A stretch of 64,000 nucleotides of DNA from DATGPD01 sp041398565. GTDB taxonomy: Bacteria > Planctomycetota > UBA1135 > UBA2386. A model generated the notes under the pieces. It searched no databases, was not told the DNA's origin, and saw only the letters and a program-made list of their open reading frames with translations. Positions 24,779 through 33,630 of this stretch are shown here, piece by piece. How positions within the stretch are numbered: position 1 is the stretch's first letter; every line of letters begins with the position of its first letter. The position numbers and the translations under genes are program-made. The stretch covers positions 1,364,001 through 1,428,000 of the forward strand of contig JAWKUN010000003.1 in the NCBI GenBank assembly GCA_041398565.1, given 5' to 3'.

Positions 24779-26064
24779 GCGACTTCGACACGAGCCCTTT
24801 CCACTGCGAGCGCTTCTACGACCAGGTCGAGCTGCTCGGCGGCCACTGGTGGCAGGTGCGCCTGCAGGAACAGCTCGAGCAGGCGGCGACGCCGGCGAGT
24901 CTGCAGAGCCGGCGCACCCTGCTGGCGGTGGTGGCGGGCCTCACCGGTGTCGCCGTGATCGGCGGCACGGCGCTGGTGTTCGCGAGGCGTGGCCGCGACG
25001 ACGTGGCGTCGGTCGACCTGCAGCGCGAGCAAGGATTCGACGTCGGCGTGCGTGGCCAGACCGTGCCGTTGCCCGACCTCGCCAGGGTCGACGCCAGCGG
25101 TGCGCCGATCCGCCTCGAGGCCATGCCGGCCCTGGCCGTCGACTTGCAGCCGGCGCAAGCGGAGTGGCGCCCGTTCTACGTGCCGACCCTGTTCCAGGCG
25201 TTGGCCACCGACGCACGCCTGCGTTCGGTGATGACCGGCATGGACTCGCCCGACATGCGCTCCGCGCACGCCTGCGCCGCGGTGCTGCGCGCCATCCTCG
25301 GGGCCGGCGACGCGGCGGGGGTCGCCCTGGTGCTGGACTTGCCCGGACCGCAGGCGGTGGCCTTCGCCGCTGGCCTGCAGCCCGACTTCGACCCGGTGTT
25401 CGTGTTCGACAACTGGCCGCACCCGCGCGGAGTCGTGCCGGCGCACCAGACATTGGCGGCGGCGCTGTTCCACCGGCCGGCGTTCGTCGCCGCGGCGCGT
25501 GGCACCGGGTCCCGCCCGCCGGTGTTCGTGCTCGATCGGGCGCGCCTGTCCGACTACGCCAACGAGCCCGACCGGTTCGACAACCGCTACGTCGCGCACC
25601 TGCCGGCCGCCGCCGACCTGCGCGGCCGCGGCGTCGGCCGCGTGCTGTACGTCGTCGGTGCCGACGCGCCGCGGCTGGAGGCCGACGACTTGAACGAACA
25701 GTTCGTGGCGCTTCGCGAGGGCGGACTCGACGTGAAGCTGCTGTCGCTGGCCGACATCGACGTCGGGTCGGCGCCCGACCGAGGGCCGGCGCCGAGCACG
25801 GCGCCGGCGGCTGCGCGCGGCTACGGGCCGTGGAACCACGCGTGGTTCTTCCATCACTACGGGTGGGGCCGGCTGCCGGCGACGCGCATGGATGAGCCGC
25901 GCCGGGCGGCGGGTGCGGCCTACCGGGCGGCGGCGCGCACGACGCGCTTCGGTGCGCCGGGCCTCACCGCCGCCAGGTTCGCCGGGATCGGGCGCTCGGC
26001 GCCACCGGCCAAGGGAAGCGGCGGCTCGCGCAGTCGCTCGACTTCGAGGTACTTCGGATCGTGA
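24775..26064 (+). CDS. Unrecognised single-pass membrane protein of the DUF350/ligase operon
   Basis: 429 residues, family not recognised. The N-terminus is cytoplasmic-looking and aromatic (FHCERFYDQVELLGGHWWQ), a transmembrane helix follows at about 47-69 (RRTLLAVVAGLTGVAVIGGTALVF), then a large soluble domain (FYVPTLFQALATDARLRSV, GVALVLDLPGPQAVAFAAGL, VFVFDNWPHPRGVVPAHQT, PVFVLDRARLSDY, RVLYVVGADAPRLEADDLN). A striking aromatic motif YGPWNHAWFFHHYGWGR lies near residue 355, and the tail is Ser/Arg/Gly-rich, ending RYFGS. The start overlaps the ligase stop (ATGA) and its stop overlaps the next GTG. The context says it works with the ligase and DUF350 protein. Confidence 0.7.
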   Translation: MSDFDTSPFHCERFYDQVELLGGHWWQVRLQEQLEQAATPASLQSRRTLLAVVAGLTGVAVIGGTALVFARRGRDDVASVDLQREQGFDVGVRGQTVPLPDLARVDASGAPIRLEAMPALAVDLQPAQAEWRPFYVPTLFQALATDARLRSVMTGMDSPDMRSAHACAAVLRAILGAGDAAGVALVLDLPGPQAVAFAAGLQPDFDPVFVFDNWPHPRGVVPAHQTLAAALFHRPAFVAAARGTGSRPPVFVLDRARLSDYANEPDRFDNRYVAHLPAAADLRGRGVGRVLYVVGADAPRLEADDLNEQFVALREGGLDVKLLSLADIDVGSAPDRGPAPSTAPAAARGYGPWNHAWFFHHYGWGRLPATRMDEPRRAAGAAYRAAARTTRFGAPGLTAARFAGIGRSAPPAKGSGGSRSRSTSRYFGS

Positions 26065-26612
26065 CCGACGTCTTCTTCGGCCTGCAGCTGGCCATCGTCT
26101 CGCCGCCCGGGGACCCGTGGCGCGCCCGGCTCGCCGACCTGCTGCGCACCTTCCAGCGCGATCTCGAGATCGCCGACCAACGCGGGCTGTACGGCGCTTT
26201 GGCCAACGCGCTGATGGACGCGCTGCCGCGCGCCACGCTCGGCTACTGGGACTTCCAGGCCGACGGAGCCAAGGAATACGCCGACTGGCTCGAAGGCCTG
26301 CGCGCCGAAGCGGAGACGCCTTGGCAGCCGGACCCGACCGGCGCGACGATGGACCATGCCCTGGTCAGCATGCTGCTGCTGGCGCCCGGGTCCAGCGGGG
26401 CGGCGATGCAGCTCGGCGAGGCGTGCGACCTGCCCGAGCCCCGATGGCAGGACCGTGACACGTTCGCCGGCCTGGTGCAGGCGTTGCCGCGAGTGAGCTT
26501 CGCCAGCGTGCGTGGCGACGCGGTCTTCGTCACGCCAGGCAGCGTCGATGCTGCCTTCTCGCGCGCCGAACTCGCCGGTGAGGACTACGCGCATCTGCAG
26601 CCGATGCGGTGA
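26061..26612 (+). CDS. Unrecognised cytoplasmic protein closing the DUF350/ligase operon
   Basis: 183 residues, no family recognised. It starts at GTG 26061 overlapping the previous stop (GTGA), which strongly supports this start despite the rare codon. There is no signal peptide or membrane helix. Visible stretches are FFGLQLAIVSPPGDPWRARL, LGYWDFQADGAKEYADWLEGLR and, near the end, RGDAVFVTPGSVDAAFSRAEL. The 213-base gap after it ends the operon. Being the fourth coupled gene, it is likely a soluble accessory factor of the ligase. Confidence 0.65.
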   Translation: MTDVFFGLQLAIVSPPGDPWRARLADLLRTFQRDLEIADQRGLYGALANALMDALPRATLGYWDFQADGAKEYADWLEGLRAEAETPWQPDPTGATMDHALVSMLLLAPGSSGAAMQLGEACDLPEPRWQDRDTFAGLVQALPRVSFASVRGDAVFVTPGSVDAAFSRAELAGEDYAHLQPMR

Positions 26613-26825
26613 CCCGGCGCTGACAGCGACAGTTGGCCGCTCGGCGACCGTGTCGCTGGGGCCCGCGTGGCCGAGTGTCGAGGAAGCGCCGGCCTCGGCT
26701 GCCAGGCCGGCGGCGATGCTGGCTCGGCGACCAACCGCGATGGGGGACCTCGCCGTCGCCACCGCCGCCGCCTACGCTTGCGAGCCTCTGCCCGCCCCTT
26801 CCCCGTCTCCTCACAAGGGTCTTCC

Positions 26826-27929
26826 ATGCCCACCAGACTCGCCCTCACGGGCCTCACTCTGAGCGCCGCGCTCGCCGGCCAGGCCGTCATCGTTCCGTCG
26901 GCGGTCGCAACGACGCAGCCGACGTCGACGACCTTCTACACCAGCAACGTCTTCTACTCGACCAGTTCGACGACGACTGCGCACGACTCGCATGCGCAGA
27001 TGATCTACGACGTCGCCGACGTCCAGACGCCGAGCGCGACATGGACCGGGCTCGCGGTGCGCCGGCCCGTCGGCCTCGGCAACTCGAACCCGGCGATGAC
27101 CACGACCGCCACGATCGTGATGTCGGTGTCGCCGCTCGCCTACGCTGCCACGACGACCAACTTCGCCGGCAACCACGGTGTGACCACGACGGTGCTGAGC
27201 GGGTCGATCAACCTGCCGGCGAACGGCAACCTGCCGACTTGGCCGGCGCCGTGGGAGACGCCGTTCCCGTTCTCGGCGTCGTTCAGCTACAGCAACACCG
27301 CCGGCCAGTCGCTGGTCGTCGACATCATGCAGACCGGCAACTCCGCGACGACGCCCTGGTACGTCGAGGCCTGGTATCCCGACACCGGGCGTCGCGCCAG
27401 CAACCCGAGCGCGCAGTCGAGCTGCCGCTTCAGCAACGGCAACTACAACAGCGGCTTGTCCTACCGCCTGCCGGTGGTCGGCGGTGGGTGGTACGTGAAC
27501 TACTCCAGCGTCCTGCCCAACGCACCGGGCTTCGCCGCCATCGGCGTGCAGGGTGTGGGCGGCAACTGGTTGGGCCTGCCGCTGCCGTTCGACCTCGGCG
27601 TGTTCGGCGCCACGGGTTGCTCGTGGAACGTGTCGATGGACGTCACCGTTCCCATCACCGCCAACGCCAGCGGGACGGCCGGCTGGCCGACCAACCTGGT
27701 GACCATCCCCAACCAGCGCTGGTTCATCGGCCGCGACTTCTACGACCACGCGGCGCTGGTGGATCCGGCGGCCAACGCGTTCGGCATCGTCACCACCTGG
27801 AGCAGCAAGTGGACGATCGGCTCCAACCGCGGCCAGCCAGGCGCGTTCGTGTCCGCGGTCGGCAACTCGGCGGGCAACGCCACCGGGTCGCGCGTCAACG
27901 AAGCCACCGTGTCGCTCCTGCTGCAGTGA
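26826..27929 (+). CDS. Secreted Thr/Ser-rich protein with C-terminal module
   Basis: 367-residue exported protein. ATG 26826 opens MPTRLALTGLTLSAALAGQAV, a signal peptide. The mature N-terminal half is unusually rich in Thr and Ser (TTQPTSTTFYTSNVFYSTSSTTT), so it may be a target for surface glycosylation or a flexible stalk. The C-terminal half has the shared module features: GGNWLGLPLPFDLGVFGATGC, VTIPNQRWFIGRDFYDHAAL. It ends NEATVSLLLQ. Function is unknown. Confidence 0.7.
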   Translation: MPTRLALTGLTLSAALAGQAVIVPSAVATTQPTSTTFYTSNVFYSTSSTTTAHDSHAQMIYDVADVQTPSATWTGLAVRRPVGLGNSNPAMTTTATIVMSVSPLAYAATTTNFAGNHGVTTTVLSGSINLPANGNLPTWPAPWETPFPFSASFSYSNTAGQSLVVDIMQTGNSATTPWYVEAWYPDTGRRASNPSAQSSCRFSNGNYNSGLSYRLPVVGGGWYVNYSSVLPNAPGFAAIGVQGVGGNWLGLPLPFDLGVFGATGCSWNVSMDVTVPITANASGTAGWPTNLVTIPNQRWFIGRDFYDHAALVDPAANAFGIVTTWSSKWTIGSNRGQPGAFVSAVGNSAGNATGSRVNEATVSLLLQ

Positions 27930-28068
27930 TCCGGTCGCGGTGACTCGGCGCGTTCGCGATGCCGGCGCGCCGGGCCAGCGCTTGCCCAGGGGCCACGGCA
28001 CGAACGACGACGACCGGCGCGATGGAGCCGCCGGCCTCGACTGCGAGGCGACACGAAGGGACGAAGCC

Positions 28069-29847
28069 ATGAGTGGGACTCGACGCGGTCAGACCACGGC
28101 CGAGGGAGTGCGGGAAGCGCGTGCACGGCACGCCACGGCGCAACCTCGTGCAAAGCCACCCGCACGCTTGCTGCTCGCCACCTTGTTGCTCACCACGTTG
28201 TTGCTCACCGGTGCCCGCACCCAGCTCCGCCTGGTGGCATGCGGGTCGTTCGACGGCGTCGGCGGCGGCGCGCAGGCGGTCGACATGGACGCCACGGGCG
28301 ATCGCGCGCTGAGCTGCGGCTCGTACGGCGACGTCGTGCTGTGGGACACGGGCAGTGGCGCGGTGCTCGGCCGCATGGACTTGTCGCCGCGCGAGGTCGG
28401 CCCCATCGCCTTGCACCCGAACGGGCGGCTGGCGGCCGTGATCGACGGCGTGCCGCCCGGCGAGACGGCCAACACGGTCGTGCGCCTGGTGGACATGCAG
28501 GCGCAACGGGTGGTCGCCTCGGTGCCGCGCGGCCGGCTGCTGGCTTGGAACGAGCGCGGCGACGTGCTGGCGGTGCGTGACGACCGGGGCACGCGCGTGT
28601 TCGCGCTCGGGGCGGGCGGTGCGCTGGGCGAGGGTGAGGACGCCGGCAACGACGCGTTGCAGGCGTTCTCAGGCCGCTGGCGCGGCTTGTTCGGGGCGGT
28701 GCGCGACGACGGAACCTCGCGTGATCCGTACGAGGGGCCCAGCGTCACACGGGGCGACCGTGGGATCCTGGCGAGCCGCGACGGGGACATCCACGCGTGG
28801 CGACGCACTCAAACCATCCTGCTCGCGGGTCACCGCAGCCCGGTGCTCAACGTGTGCTGGTCGCCGGATGCAACGCACGTCGCCGCCCGCGGTCTGGGTG
28901 GCGTCGTGTTCGCCACGGCGGACGGCAAGGTCGTGCGCAGCATTGCCGGTTGCGCGGAGGTGGCGGCCGGGCGGGTGCGCGACCAGGTGTGGATCCTCGG
29001 CACCGATCGGGCCTGCCTCTGGGAAGTGGCGGCAGGGAAGGTCGCGCGCCAGGTCGACGCCGCCCCCGGCGCGCGCGCCGACGTCACCTGGACCGACGGC
29101 TCGTTCCTGGCGCTCGCCATCCCCGAGTGCCGCACGATCCCCTTCACCCGCTTGGGCGTCGGTCTGAACGGCAACGTCGCAGTGCGGGTTCGTGGTCGCG
29201 AGGTTCCCGGTCGCGAGGTTCCCCGTCGCGACCCGTTGCTCTGGCGAGGCGGAGCTGCAACCGTGCTCCGTTGCGAGCGACTCCGGCACCCGTCGCAGTT
29301 CATTTGGCTGGCCCGCGACCGCGACGCCACCCGCATCGTGGTTCTGGCCGAGGAACTCGAACCGAACGGGTGCCTCACCGGCTACACCCCACCGCGGGCG
29401 CCGGGCTCCGTCTCGGTCTTCGACGCAGACGGCGGCACCCTGTTCTCCAAGGCGACCGACAGCAACCCGAGCGTCGCCGCGTTCGCGCCCGACGGCCGTA
29501 CCCTCGCCGTCGCGCTGCGGCAGCAATGGCTCCCGGCGCGGACTCTCGAGGATGGGCCCATGCGCGCCGGCCACCCGCCGCGGCTCGAGATCTGGGACGC
29601 CGCCACCGGTACGCCGCAGCTCACCATCGACGCCGACGTCGACTGGCTCGCCTACCTCAACGACGGCCGCATCCTCACCATGCACGACGACCGGCTGGTC
29701 GTGCGCGACGCCGGCACACTCCGCGTGCGCCAGACTCTCGTCCTCCCCGCCGGCCCACCGGTGCAGGCCGCCGACCTCAGCGCCGACGGCAAGCACCTGG
29801 CGCTCGGCCGCCGCACACGCGTCGACCTCTTCCACCTGACCAAGTGA
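28069..29847 (+). CDS. Exported WD40-like beta-propeller protein
   Basis: 592-residue protein with a ~30-residue basic N-tail and then one hydrophobic segment (LLLATLLLTTLLLT, residues about 34-50) acting as signal anchor. The rest is WD40/quinoprotein-like: ALSCGSYGDVVLWDTGSGAVLG, RRTQTILLAGHRSPVLNVCWSPDATHVA, ATADGKVVRSIAG, PRLEIWDAATGTPQLTID, AADLSADGKHLALGRRTRVDLF. ATG 28069 is preceded by AAGGGACGAAG. Inside the gene a 15-base tandem repeat encodes GREVPGREVPRRD (29194-29232). It lacks the lPLPxP module. A family B half-palindrome follows the stop. Role unknown; propellers of this type often mediate protein interaction in the periplasm. Confidence 0.7.
   Translation: MSGTRRGQTTAEGVREARARHATAQPRAKPPARLLLATLLLTTLLLTGARTQLRLVACGSFDGVGGGAQAVDMDATGDRALSCGSYGDVVLWDTGSGAVLGRMDLSPREVGPIALHPNGRLAAVIDGVPPGETANTVVRLVDMQAQRVVASVPRGRLLAWNERGDVLAVRDDRGTRVFALGAGGALGEGEDAGNDALQAFSGRWRGLFGAVRDDGTSRDPYEGPSVTRGDRGILASRDGDIHAWRRTQTILLAGHRSPVLNVCWSPDATHVAARGLGGVVFATADGKVVRSIAGCAEVAAGRVRDQVWILGTDRACLWEVAAGKVARQVDAAPGARADVTWTDGSFLALAIPECRTIPFTRLGVGLNGNVAVRVRGREVPGREVPRRDPLLWRGGAATVLRCERLRHPSQFIWLARDRDATRIVVLAEELEPNGCLTGYTPPRAPGSVSVFDADGGTLFSKATDSNPSVAAFAPDGRTLAVALRQQWLPARTLEDGPMRAGHPPRLEIWDAATGTPQLTIDADVDWLAYLNDGRILTMHDDRLVVRDAGTLRVRQTLVLPAGPPVQAADLSADGKHLALGRRTRVDLFHLTK
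29194..29232 (+). repeat. Imperfect 15-base tandem repeat in coding sequence
   Basis: GGTCGCGAGGTTCCC occurs twice head to tail, followed by a partial third unit (CGTCGCGAC). It keeps the frame and inserts GREVP repeats into a loop of the WD40-like protein, so copy number could vary without frameshift. Confidence 0.7.
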
Positions 29848-29858
29848 ACCCACACTTT

Positions 29859-29886
29859 GGTGTCAGACTCCACCCTGTTACTTCGG
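29859..29886. repeat. Family B half-element
   Basis: GGTGTCAGACTCCACC followed by CTGTTACTTCGG joins the arm sequence of the 18239 hairpin with that of the 2322 hairpin. It lies between the convergent stops of the WD40-like gene and the next minus-strand gene. Only one arm is present, so hairpin folding is doubtful. Confidence 0.55.
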
Positions 29887-29890
29887 CCGG

Positions 29891-31150
29891 TCAGCGCACG
29901 CGGAGGTTGATGCCGCGCGTGAACGAGAACGACTGCGGCGCGCCGGTGTCGAAGTAGGCCGACTGGAAGTAGAAGTCGGTGTTCAGCAGGTGCGTGTTGT
30001 CCGGAATGGGCAGCGGCAGCCCGAAGGTGCCGTTGCCGGCGCCGGAGCCCTGCAGCACGTGGGCGATGACGGTGAACGGCTGCACGAGCAAGGTGCCGCC
30101 GTAGATCGGTACCGAGATCGACTGCAGGCCGGCGAGGAAGACGCCGGGCGCACCACCGAAGCCGTTGCTGGTCGTGAACTGCACGGTCTGGTGGCGCGCG
30201 AAGCAGCCGACCGTGTCGAGCAGCGGCACCTGGCCACCGGATCCTGCCAGACCCTGGCCGTAGGGGTTCACCGCGCCGCAGGGCAGACCGAAGCCGCGCA
30301 CGGCGAGCACCTGATTGCCGCCGCCGAAGGTGCTGAACACGAAGTTGCCCGAGATCGGGTCGATCGCGGCACCCTCTGCCCCCGACAGCCCGGTGAGGAA
30401 CGGACGGCGGGTGGCCGGCACCGGATCGCCGTTGCCGTCGATGGTGTAGGCGGCGACCGCGCCGTTCGAGTACTCGCACACGAGCATCGCCGTGAAGTTG
30501 GTGAACTGCGGCGAGTCGGGCGGCACGTAGAAGATGCCCTCCGGACCGCCCCCCGGTGTGGTGCCCAGCGTCAGGTTGAGCACGTCGAACGTGCCGTTTC
30601 CGTCGGGCACCAGATCAGCGGTGGCAAAGCGGCCGGCGTTGTAGGACGCGAGCTTGAGTTTGCCCGAGTTCGGGAAGCCCGCCGGCACCAGGCGCAGCGA
30701 GCCCACCGAGGCGGGCATGCCGAGCGGGGTCAGGGCGACGACCTTGTCCGGTGCCGTGCTGCCCGGCTTGATCATGCCGAGCTCGTTCATCGAGTAGCGG
30801 GTGAAGAACAGCACGCCGCCCGGGCCGAACTCGAGGCCGCCGTCGTTGTTGGCGGCGCTCGACACCAGCACCGCCGGTCCGCTGAACCCCGTGATGTTGC
30901 GCTGTGCGTCGCGGGTGAGACCGATGCGGAAGAGCTGGCCCGAAGAGCCGTTGGCGGCGCCGCAGATGAACAGGGCGTCGGGGTCGCCGATCTTGAAGGT
31001 GCAGCCACCCAACGATCCGGGCACACCTGGCGGAGTGCCCAGGCTGACGAAGCTGTAGGACTGGTCGAAAGGGGGAGCGAGTTGCTGCGCCGCCGTGGAA
31101 GCGACCAACGCCAGCGAGAGTGAGGACAGACGGAGAGCGTGCAGTTTCAT
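29891..31150 (-). CDS. Secreted propeller-like protein with C-terminal module
   Basis: 419-residue exported protein. ATG 31150-31148 opens MKLHALRLSSLSLALVASTAA-Q, a good signal peptide. The body has SMP-30/NHL-like strands (GGLEFGPGGVLFFTRYS, GNGTFDVLNLTLG, EGAAIDPISGNFVFSTFGGGNQVLAV). The last ~120 residues are the shared module: YGQGLAGSGGQVPLL, FGGAPGVFLAGLQ, GTFGLPLPIPDNTHLLNTDFYFQSA, ending GINLRVR. It is one of the clearest full copies of the module, including the Gx(2-3)G start and the dozen residues after the final aromatic-Gln. Function unknown. Confidence 0.75.
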   Translation of the reverse strand: MKLHALRLSSLSLALVASTAAQQLAPPFDQSYSFVSLGTPPGVPGSLGGCTFKIGDPDALFICGAANGSSGQLFRIGLTRDAQRNITGFSGPAVLVSSAANNDGGLEFGPGGVLFFTRYSMNELGMIKPGSTAPDKVVALTPLGMPASVGSLRLVPAGFPNSGKLKLASYNAGRFATADLVPDGNGTFDVLNLTLGTTPGGGPEGIFYVPPDSPQFTNFTAMLVCEYSNGAVAAYTIDGNGDPVPATRRPFLTGLSGAEGAAIDPISGNFVFSTFGGGNQVLAVRGFGLPCGAVNPYGQGLAGSGGQVPLLDTVGCFARHQTVQFTTSNGFGGAPGVFLAGLQSISVPIYGGTLLVQPFTVIAHVLQGSGAGNGTFGLPLPIPDNTHLLNTDFYFQSAYFDTGAPQSFSFTRGINLRVR

Positions 31151-31262
31151 GTGTTGGATCCCGGAACCCGATGGGAATGATACGACGGCGGGTGGGGGCG
31201 CGCGTGGACGCGATGCCATCGCGTGGTCACGAGGTTCGGCGCTTGCAGCGAGCGCCAGTGGG

Positions 31263-32717
31263 TCAGTGCCGCCGCAGGCGAAGCGCGGGGAAGTCGGGGT
31301 CGTCGAGCGGAACCAGGACGTAGCGGCCGTCGAGATGTTCGGCGACGAAGCGGCGCACCGAGGGTAGGGGCACGACGTCCAGGTAGGCACGGGCGCGCGG
31401 CGTCAGCCACACCGAGGTGCCGGCATCGAGGAACGGTTGCACCCAGGCGTCGAACTCGGAACAGGTGGCCTCGTAGCCGGCGGCGACGGCCGGTGTCAGA
31501 CCCTCGAGCGGCCGCGGCGTGGCCGCGGGTAGCGTCCGCAGCACTTGTTCGACCTCGGCCATGTCGATGCAGATCACCAGGGCCGGTCCGCCTTCGGTGG
31601 CCGGAAGGAGGGCGTGCTGCAGCGCTGCGTCGTCACCGACATGGTCGTGACGCACCACGCTGGCGATCGCCAGGGCCAGCGCGGCGACGAGCGCAGCGGA
31701 CTGCAATGCCCGCGGCCACCAACCCACCAAGAGCACCGCGGCAGGCCAGGCGAACGGCAGCAGGTAGGCGCCGCGTTCGTACAGCTCTCGATGCAGCAGG
31801 AGCCACACCAGTCCGAGCAGAGGTGCGATGCCGGCCAGCACCGCCAGCGCCAGGCGACGTTGGTTGCGCCACGCCAGCGCCAGCAGGGTGGCGGCCGACA
31901 GCGGCAGGAAGGGCAGAAGCCACTCGCGCTGCAGCAGCGCCAGGATCTCGAGGGGCGCCAGCGGCACGCGCGGCCCCCAGTAGGCGAGAGCCTGTTCGAG
32001 CCGTTCGCGCCACGGACCACCGCCGCTGGACCCCAGGGTGCCGACCACGGCCAGGGTGACCGCCGCGTGCACCGCGGCGGTGACGAGCCAATGCCGCCAG
32101 CACGGGCGTGGTCGGCGCGGTGGGGCCAGGCCGAGAGACAGCGCCGGCAACAGCCAGAGGAGCGCGTGCCCGGACGTGTGGACGCCGGCAGCGAGAGCCG
32201 TGGTCGCGCCGAGGAACGCGAAGGGAATCGAGGCGGCAGCGGTGGAGGCGGCGGTGGCGTGCGCGTGTGCCCAGGCCCAGAACGCCAGACCGGCGAAGGC
32301 GAAGAACGGGCCGTGGATCTCGACGACGGTGGCGAAGAACACCACCGCCGGCGTGGCGCAGGCCAAGGCAGCGGCCAGGAGCGCGGAGGACCTCGCCAGG
32401 CCGAGCACGCGCCCAGCGCGATGCACGGCGAGCGCGCCGATGCTGGCACCGACCGCGGATGCCAAGCGCATCGACTGGAACGGCGACCAGCCGAGCTTCG
32501 ACCACAGGCCGTGCCAGCCGTGCATGAGCGGCAGGAACAACGGATGGCTGTAGTTGGCGTCGCCGTGGTCGCGCAGCTGGGCCAGGAAGTACTGCGCGTC
32601 CAGGCCGTGGAACGCGCGCTGCCGCAGGGCCACCGCCAGCGCGAACATCGCACCGGCGAGGGCGAAGGAGTCGGTCCAGTACCCGCTCCCGCGCGCTGCG
32701 GCGTGGGGGTCGCGCAT
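31263..32717 (-). CDS. Polytopic membrane protein, GT-C/DUF2723-like
   Basis: 484 residues with about ten membrane segments (SFALAGAMFALAVAL, SSALLAAALACATPAVVFFAT, FFAFAGLAFWAWAH, HWLVTAAVHAAVTLAVVG, LLPFLPLSAATLLALAW, LALAVLAGIAPLLGLVWLLL, AWPAAVLLVGWW). The first loop holds GLDAQYFLAQLRDHGDANYSHPLF, an acidic/aromatic loop in the place expected for GT-C glycosyltransferases and DUF2723 proteins. The C-terminal ~110 residues are soluble. Start ATG 32717 was chosen since the frame above it is Pro/Arg-rich. It could transfer lipid-linked sugars, or be only fold-related. Divergent from the deacetylase gene 80 bases away. Confidence 0.6.
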   Translation of the reverse strand: MRDPHAAARGSGYWTDSFALAGAMFALAVALRQRAFHGLDAQYFLAQLRDHGDANYSHPLFLPLMHGWHGLWSKLGWSPFQSMRLASAVGASIGALAVHRAGRVLGLARSSALLAAALACATPAVVFFATVVEIHGPFFAFAGLAFWAWAHAHATAASTAAASIPFAFLGATTALAAGVHTSGHALLWLLPALSLGLAPPRRPRPCWRHWLVTAAVHAAVTLAVVGTLGSSGGGPWRERLEQALAYWGPRVPLAPLEILALLQREWLLPFLPLSAATLLALAWRNQRRLALAVLAGIAPLLGLVWLLLHRELYERGAYLLPFAWPAAVLLVGWWPRALQSAALVAALALAIASVVRHDHVGDDAALQHALLPATEGGPALVICIDMAEVEQVLRTLPAATPRPLEGLTPAVAAGYEATCSEFDAWVQPFLDAGTSVWLTPRARAYLDVVPLPSVRRFVAEHLDGRYVLVPLDDPDFPALRLRRH

Positions 32718-32797
32718 GGGCCGGAGGGTAGCTGGCGGACTCGGTACGGGCAACGCGAGGACTTCGCCGCCGCCCTTGCCTATCGTGCCCGGGACGC

Positions 32798-33535
32798 ATG
32801 AACCATCTGTTCCCGCCCTTGCTCCCCAAGGAAGCGCTGCAGCCACCGGTGCTGGCGATCGCCGCGCACCCCGACGACGAGGTCATCGCCTGCGGTGCCA
32901 TGCTGGCGTGGCACCGCCGCCAAGGCCACGCGGTGCGCGTCGTGCACTGCACCGACGGCGCCCAGGGGGATCCGATGGGACGCTACGACGACATCGCCGC
33001 AGTGCGCCGGCGCGAGGGGCGGGAGGCCCTGCGCCGCCTCGGTGTCGAAGACGTGGCGTCGCTGGGGTTGCCCGACGGCGCGTTGCCCGAGCGTCGCGAC
33101 GACCTGCACCGGCTGCTGCGCGCCGAGATCGAGCGCGCGCGGCCGCGCACGCTCTACTCGTTCTTCTACACCGAGGCGCACCGCGACCACCGCGCCGTGG
33201 CGCGTGCCGTGGCCTCCTGCGCCGATGTGCTCGCCGCCGACTGCCGGGTGCTGCTGTTCGGGGTCAACCAGGTCGTGTGCGGCGGCACCATGTTCGACGT
33301 CAGCGGTCTGATGGACGTGAAGCAGCACGCCCTCGCCGCCTTTGCCAGCCAGCTCGAGTACAACGACTGGCGCGCCAAGATCCTCGGCCGTGACCACGCC
33401 GCCACCGTCAACGTCGAGCACCCCTCGGTGCAACACGCGGAGCTGTTCTGCGACCTGCGCCCGAGCGAGCTGCAAGCCGTCGCCGACCTCGTGGAACCGG
33501 TGTACCGCCGGCTCCTGCGCGACGGTGAGGCTTGA
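32798..33535 (+). CDS. PIG-L/LmbE-family N-acetylglucosaminyl deacetylase
   Basis: 245-residue zinc-dependent deacetylase acting on an N-acetylglucosaminyl-type substrate. The zinc motif AHPDDE is at residues 23-28 with the extended VLAIAAHPDDEVIACG form, and the third ligand candidate is in TEAHRDHRAVARAV near residue 125. GRYDDIAAVRRREGREALRRLG is the usual helix between. The protein is cytoplasmic and of normal family length. The neighbouring membrane GT-C-like protein and the GT2 gene further on suggest a glycan pathway, but no operon is formed, so the substrate is open. Confidence 0.85.
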   Translation: MNHLFPPLLPKEALQPPVLAIAAHPDDEVIACGAMLAWHRRQGHAVRVVHCTDGAQGDPMGRYDDIAAVRRREGREALRRLGVEDVASLGLPDGALPERRDDLHRLLRAEIERARPRTLYSFFYTEAHRDHRAVARAVASCADVLAADCRVLLFGVNQVVCGGTMFDVSGLMDVKQHALAAFASQLEYNDWRAKILGRDHAATVNVEHPSVQHAELFCDLRPSELQAVADLVEPVYRRLLRDGEA

Positions 33536-33571
33536 GGTCCTCGGCCTCGTCGTTCCGCCTCGGCGCAGCCT

Positions 33572-33630
33572 GCGGCCGCGCCCAAAGTTGTTGTCGGCGC
33601 GCCGCGAGGATTCGCGGTACTTGCAGCTCA
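33572..33630. repeat. Family C intergenic repeat with hairpin
   Basis: GCGGCCGCGCCCAAAG...GTTGTCGGCGC, then a 6-bp hairpin CCGCGA / TCGCGG (33602-33617) and CTTGCAGCTCA ending on the stop of the minus-strand gene. The same two blocks, separated by about 105 bases, recur at 60872-61046, also between convergent genes. The hairpin may terminate transcription. Confidence 0.5.

Noticed and set aside
24339..24791. Arg/Pro-rich minus-strand frames over the ligase gene
   Set aside because: Third-position GC artefacts on the opposite strand of the conserved ATP-grasp gene.
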